Assembly: GCA_041675885.1 (NCBI GenBank)
Contig: JBAYSY010000056.1
Coordinates: forward strand, 1-17,054
DNA: 17,054 bases
Reading direction: 5' to 3'
From: JBAYSY01 sp041675885
Lineage (GTDB): Bacteria > Pseudomonadota > Alphaproteobacteria > Rhodobacterales > Rhodobacteraceae
Part shown: positions 14,466-17,054 of the stretch, piece after piece
How the letters are laid out: each line of letters opens with the position of its first letter
How positions within the stretch are numbered: position 1 is the stretch's first letter
Translations under genes and position numbers: made by a program
Notes under the pieces: generated by a model
Seen by the model: only the letters and a program-made list of their open reading frames with translations
Databases searched by the model: none
Told to the model about the DNA's origin: nothing

Positions 14466-15233
14466 ATGCAAGCCCCGAAAAACGCCTTCAAGCGCCGCCT
14501 GCTCGGGGGGGAGACCCTGTTCGGGCTGTGGATGTCGCTCGGCAGCGCCACCGCGGCCGAGGCGCTTTCCTTCACCGGCTACGACTGGCTGCTGTTCGAC
14601 ACCGAACACGCCCCGGTAGAGGTCGCGGGCACCCTGCCGCTGTTGCAGGCCGCCGCCGCCGGTCCCTCGGCCGCGGTCATGCGGGTCGCCTGGAACGACC
14701 GGGTGCTGATCAAGCGGGCGCTCGACATCGGGGCGCAGACGCTGCTTGTCCCCTTCGTCCAGACACCGGAGGAAGCGGCCGAGGCCGTCGCCTCCTGCCG
14801 CTACGCGCCCGAGGGCGCGCGCGGCATGGCGGGGGCGGTGCGGGCGGCGCGCTACGGGCTGGCGCGCGACTATATCGCCACCGCGAATGCCGAGACCGGG
14901 CTGCTGATCCAGATCGAGACCGGCCCGGCGCTGGACCGGCTCGAAGCCATTGCCGGGGTCGAGGGGGTGGACGGGGTGTTCATCGGCCCGGCCGATCTGT
15001 CGGCCTCGATGGGGTATCCCGGCAACCATCACCACCCCGAGGTGCAGGCGGCGCTGGAAGGCGCGGCAAAACGGCTGATCGCGCTGGGCAAGGCGCCCGG
15101 CATCCTTGCCACCACCCCCGATGAGGCCCGGCACTATCTGGACTGGGGCTACCGCTTCGTCGCGCTCGGGCTGGACCTGGGCCTGTTGCTCGGGGCGGCG
15201 CAGGCGCGGCTGGCCGAGGTGCGGGGGGCCTGA
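14466..15233 (+). CDS. HpcH/HpaI-family class II aldolase (2-keto-3-deoxy acid aldolase type)
   Basis: 255 residues, an eight-stranded beta/alpha barrel of the HpcH/HpaI (PF03328) aldolases, which reversibly split 4-hydroxy-2-oxo acids into pyruvate and an aldehyde using a divalent metal. Motifs: GLWMSLGS at the first strand, FDTEHAPVE with Glu47/His48 (general acid-base His), MRVAWND with Arg73, RGMAGAVRAARYG, IQIET with metal ligand Glu151, and GPADLSASMG (174-183) with Asp177. The substrate cannot be determined; HpaI, RhmA and GarL share these residues. GAGG lies 6 nt before the ATG. It converges with the RpiR-type regulator (7 bp gap) and follows rpoN by 155 bp with no clear promoter. A functional link to the RpiR and C45 genes is inferred only from position. 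Confidence 0.92.
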   Translation: MQAPKNAFKRRLLGGETLFGLWMSLGSATAAEALSFTGYDWLLFDTEHAPVEVAGTLPLLQAAAAGPSAAVMRVAWNDRVLIKRALDIGAQTLLVPFVQTPEEAAEAVASCRYAPEGARGMAGAVRAARYGLARDYIATANAETGLLIQIETGPALDRLEAIAGVEGVDGVFIGPADLSASMGYPGNHHHPEVQAALEGAAKRLIALGKAPGILATTPDEARHYLDWGYRFVALGLDLGLLLGAAQARLAEVRGA

Positions 15234-15242
15234 TCCCCGTTT
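15222..15242. terminator. Weak hairpin in the convergent gene ends
   Basis: CGGGG (15222-15226) pairs with CCCCG (15235-15239), followed on the plus strand by TTT. It spans the stop of the aldolase gene and lies next to the stop of the regulator gene. The stem is short, so this is tentative. Confidence 0.3.
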
Positions 15243-16161
15243 ACACCGGCCCGACCTCGATCCCCAGCCGGGCGATCATCCGGTCGCGTTCGGCCAGCGC
15301 GGCGGCGGCGCTGTCGCCCAGCCGGGCGGCAACGGCGTTGATCAGACATTCGGCGCAGGCGGTGAAGGCCGTCATGCTGTTCGACAGAAAGCTGGTCCGG
15401 TGCGCCACGAACAGCGCCACGTCCGAGGCGCCGACCAGCGGCGATGAGGCGCGGTCGGTGATGACCACCACGGCCAGCCCGCGTTCCTTCGCCGCCCGGA
15501 CGGCCTCGACCACGCCGCCGGTATAGGGCGCGCAGCTTGCCGCCACCAGAACGTCGCCCGGTTGCAGGGCCGCCAGCCCCTCGGCGGCGCCCAGCCCCGG
15601 CAGGTCGAGCACCGAGACATCGGCGCGGATCATCTGGAACCCGTAGGCAAGGAACACCGCGAAGGACAGGAACTGCCGCACCCCGAGGATCGCCACCCGT
15701 GGCGCCTCGGCGATACGGACGGTGGCCAGATCGAAACCCGCCGCATCGAAACCCTCGATGAAACGGTCGATATTGGCCTGGTTCTCGCGGCACAGCCGTT
15801 CCACCCGGGCGCGCGAACCGGGGTCGTCGCCCGCCAGCGCCGCCCGCGCCTGACGGCTGTAGAAGGCGCCCGGCCCGGCAAGGCTCGCGTTCAGGAGCAC
15901 GTCCTGAAACGCGCCGAAGCCGGGGTAGCCGAGGCTGCGCGCCAGCCGGGTCAGGGTCGAGGGGTTGACCCCCAGTTCCGCCGCCAGCGCGGTGATCGAC
16001 AAAAGCGCCGGGCTCCCCTGCAACTCCAGGATCCGCCCCAGCGCCGCGCTGGCCTTGGGGCCGAGGCCGATCGCCACCTCGCCCCGCGCGATGGCCAGCG
16101 CAAGCTGGCGCAGCGCATCGAGCGTGGCGGGCGGTTCAGGAGGGGGCATGGCTTTCGGCAT
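15241..16161 (-). CDS. MurR/RpiR-family transcriptional regulator (HTH plus SIS domain)
   Basis: 306 residues from the ATG at 16161. The N-terminal HTH is of the RpiR type: SITALAAELGVNPSTLTRLARSLGYPGFGAFQDVL (about 55-89), ending in the GFGAFQ that typically closes this domain. The C-terminal half is a SIS (sugar-isomerase-fold) domain, which senses phosphosugars or related ligands (VAILGVRQFLSFAVFLAYGFQM; DVLVAASCAPYTGGVVEAVRAAKERGLAVVVITD). The frame is open to 16212; ATGs at 16161 and 16149 are the realistic starts, both overlapping the end of the C45 gene (26 or 14 nt), so it is translated from the same message. By position it could regulate the C45 gene, the aldolase, or both. Confidence 0.9.
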   Translation of the reverse strand: MPKAMPPPEPPATLDALRQLALAIARGEVAIGLGPKASAALGRILELQGSPALLSITALAAELGVNPSTLTRLARSLGYPGFGAFQDVLLNASLAGPGAFYSRQARAALAGDDPGSRARVERLCRENQANIDRFIEGFDAAGFDLATVRIAEAPRVAILGVRQFLSFAVFLAYGFQMIRADVSVLDLPGLGAAEGLAALQPGDVLVAASCAPYTGGVVEAVRAAKERGLAVVVITDRASSPLVGASDVALFVAHRTSFLSNSMTAFTACAECLINAVAARLGDSAAAALAERDRMIARLGIEVGPV

Positions 16162-17054
16162 GGGTGGTGACGACTCCGGCCGGGTCGCGCAGGGTCCAGC
16201 GAATCCCGTCATTTCCTATATGGAACACCGCCGTGGCAAGGGTGTTCTCGTGATCCGGGTCGTCGGGGGCACGGCGGAAGATCGGCAGCCCCTCGCCCCC
16301 GGTATCGCACAGGATCGCCAGCGGATCGCGCGCACCTCCGGCGATCAGCGCATCGCCCCGGCGCTGCCGGTCGCCCGAGGAACGGGTGACGATCTGGGCA
16401 TCGCCCCGCAACAGCGCGTGGTTGGCATGGAGCGCGGGGGCGGCGATCTCGCGCAGCGCGACGCCGCCGCCGCCGCCGTTCTCGACACTCATCAGCCGGG
16501 CATCGCCGCGCTGCGCCAGGGTGAAATGGAACCCCCCGGCGGCGGGCGCATCGCCCAGCAGCGCCAGCGCCGCGTCAAGCGTCCCGCAGGCCAGCAGCGC
16601 CCGGCCCAGCACCATGCGCGGCAGGCCCGTGTCCACGCCGCGCAGCCGCAGGTTGTTGACCGTCTGCACGATCCCCGCCCCGGTCACCGCGAAGGTATGG
16701 CCGGGGATCGAGCCCGGATAGCAGAAGGCGCGGAAGCCGGGCTCGCCCACCGGGGCGGCGTCCAGGATGAAGCAATGCCCGTCGAAGAACGGCAGACCGT
16801 CCTCGTTATGCGCGACCACGATCTCCGGCCCCGGAAGCTGCACCGTGGTGCAGCCGTCCGGCACCATCGCGTTCAGGTCGCCGCGGCAGTTCCAGGCGAA
16901 GACCTGCATGAGCGGCAGGCCAAGCCCTTCGGCCAGCCCCTCGATCTCCTGCCAGATGGCGGGAAAGCGGGCGCGGGTGGCCGCGGCCATTTGTTCGACC
17001 CGGCCGACATGGGCGGGGGCGGTGATCTCCTGCCAGATGGCGCTGGGGAGAAGA
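16136..17054 (-). CDS. C45-family (acyl-CoA:6-APA acyltransferase-like) amide hydrolase, N-terminus beyond window
   Basis: The frame stays open from the stop at 16136 to the window end, so the true start is outside; a Met at 16990 is internal or an alternative start. It fits the Ntn-hydrolase family C45: EIEGLAEGLGLPL, VFAWNCRGDL, then DGCTTV, whose Cys (codon 16850-16852) is the expected autoprocessing nucleophile, and VVAHNEDGLPFF with the conserved HNED, followed by TGAGIVQTVNNLR. Fungal isopenicillin N acyltransferase cleaves before its Cys to create the active enzyme. Bacterial members hydrolyse linear or acylated amides; the substrate here is unknown. A 19-bp exact in-frame repeat lies upstream of the Met (16943-16961 and 17024-17042). 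The RpiR gene overlaps its 3' end. Confidence 0.88.
   Translation of the reverse strand, partial: LLPSAIWQEITAPAHVGRVEQMAAATRARFPAIWQEIEGLAEGLGLPLMQVFAWNCRGDLNAMVPDGCTTVQLPGPEIVVAHNEDGLPFFDGHCFILDAAPVGEPGFRAFCYPGSIPGHTFAVTGAGIVQTVNNLRLRGVDTGLPRMVLGRALLACGTLDAALALLGDAPAAGGFHFTLAQRGDARLMSVENGGGGGVALREIAAPALHANHALLRGDAQIVTRSSGDRQRRGDALIAGGARDPLAILCDTGGEGLPIFRRAPDDPDHENTLATAVFHIGNDGIRWTLRDPAGVVTTHAESHAPS
16943..17042. repeat. Exact 19-bp in-frame direct repeat inside the C45 gene
   Basis: GATCTCCTGCCAGATGGCG occurs at 16943-16961 and again at 17024-17042, exactly 81 bp (27 codons) apart and in the same frame; both copies encode AIWQEI on the minus strand. It may reflect an in-frame duplication in the N-terminal region. 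Confidence 0.85.

Overview
The window looks like chromosome from a GC-rich alphaproteobacterium, most likely Rhodobacteraceae. I infer this from the very high GC content, the dense packing with long antisense shadow ORFs, and the gene content: a polyprenyl diphosphate synthase next to DUF2007 and a TrmN6-like methyltransferase, an IspE/TPR pair, ETF:ubiquinone oxidoreductase, and a compact sigma-54 factor lacking an extended acidic region II. No species can be named from the sequence alone.

Left edge (1-933): a serine recombinase (resolvase) runs off the window edge. Upstream of it is a repeat-rich stretch laid out like a Tn3-type res site, with the resolvase promoter inside it. About 290 bp without a gene follow, then the 3' end of a tRNA-Ala gene. 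This is the only clearly accessory part of the window.

Core block A (934-4314): tRNA-Ala(CGC); a small YdcH/DUF465 protein; a TrmN6-like methyltransferase with a DUF2007 protein upstream in a two-gene unit; divergently, a long-chain polyprenyl diphosphate synthase (ubiquinone side chain); an outer-membrane beta-barrel protein; and a strong hairpin terminator.

Core block B (4317-8837), all on the minus strand: ETF-QO with a good sigma-70-type promoter, then a separately promoted unit of an exported TPR protein and IspE (MEP isoprenoid pathway), joined by an ATGA overlap. Polyprenyl synthase and IspE are at two ends of isoprenoid/quinone supply, and ETF-QO feeds electrons into that quinone pool.

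Core block C (9091-12748): plus-strand greA followed by an unrecognised two-TM coiled-coil protein. Convergent to these is a minus-strand unit of M48-type lipoprotein peptidase, AlkA-like DNA glycosylase and serine carboxylesterase with very tight junctions.

Block D (13018-17054): a stand-alone sigma-54 gene, then an HpcH/HpaI-type aldolase. Convergent to it is a MurR/RpiR-type regulator overlapping a C45-type (acyl-CoA:6-APA acyltransferase-like) hydrolase that leaves the window. The last three may form a catabolic locus, but this rests only on gene neighbourhood.

Most of the window is ordinary housekeeping sequence. The points most worth a second look are the res-like structure beside tRNA-Ala, the orphan divergent sigma-54 factor, the C45/RpiR/aldolase cluster, and the unknown membrane protein beside greA. 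I do not see a convincing new multi-gene system.
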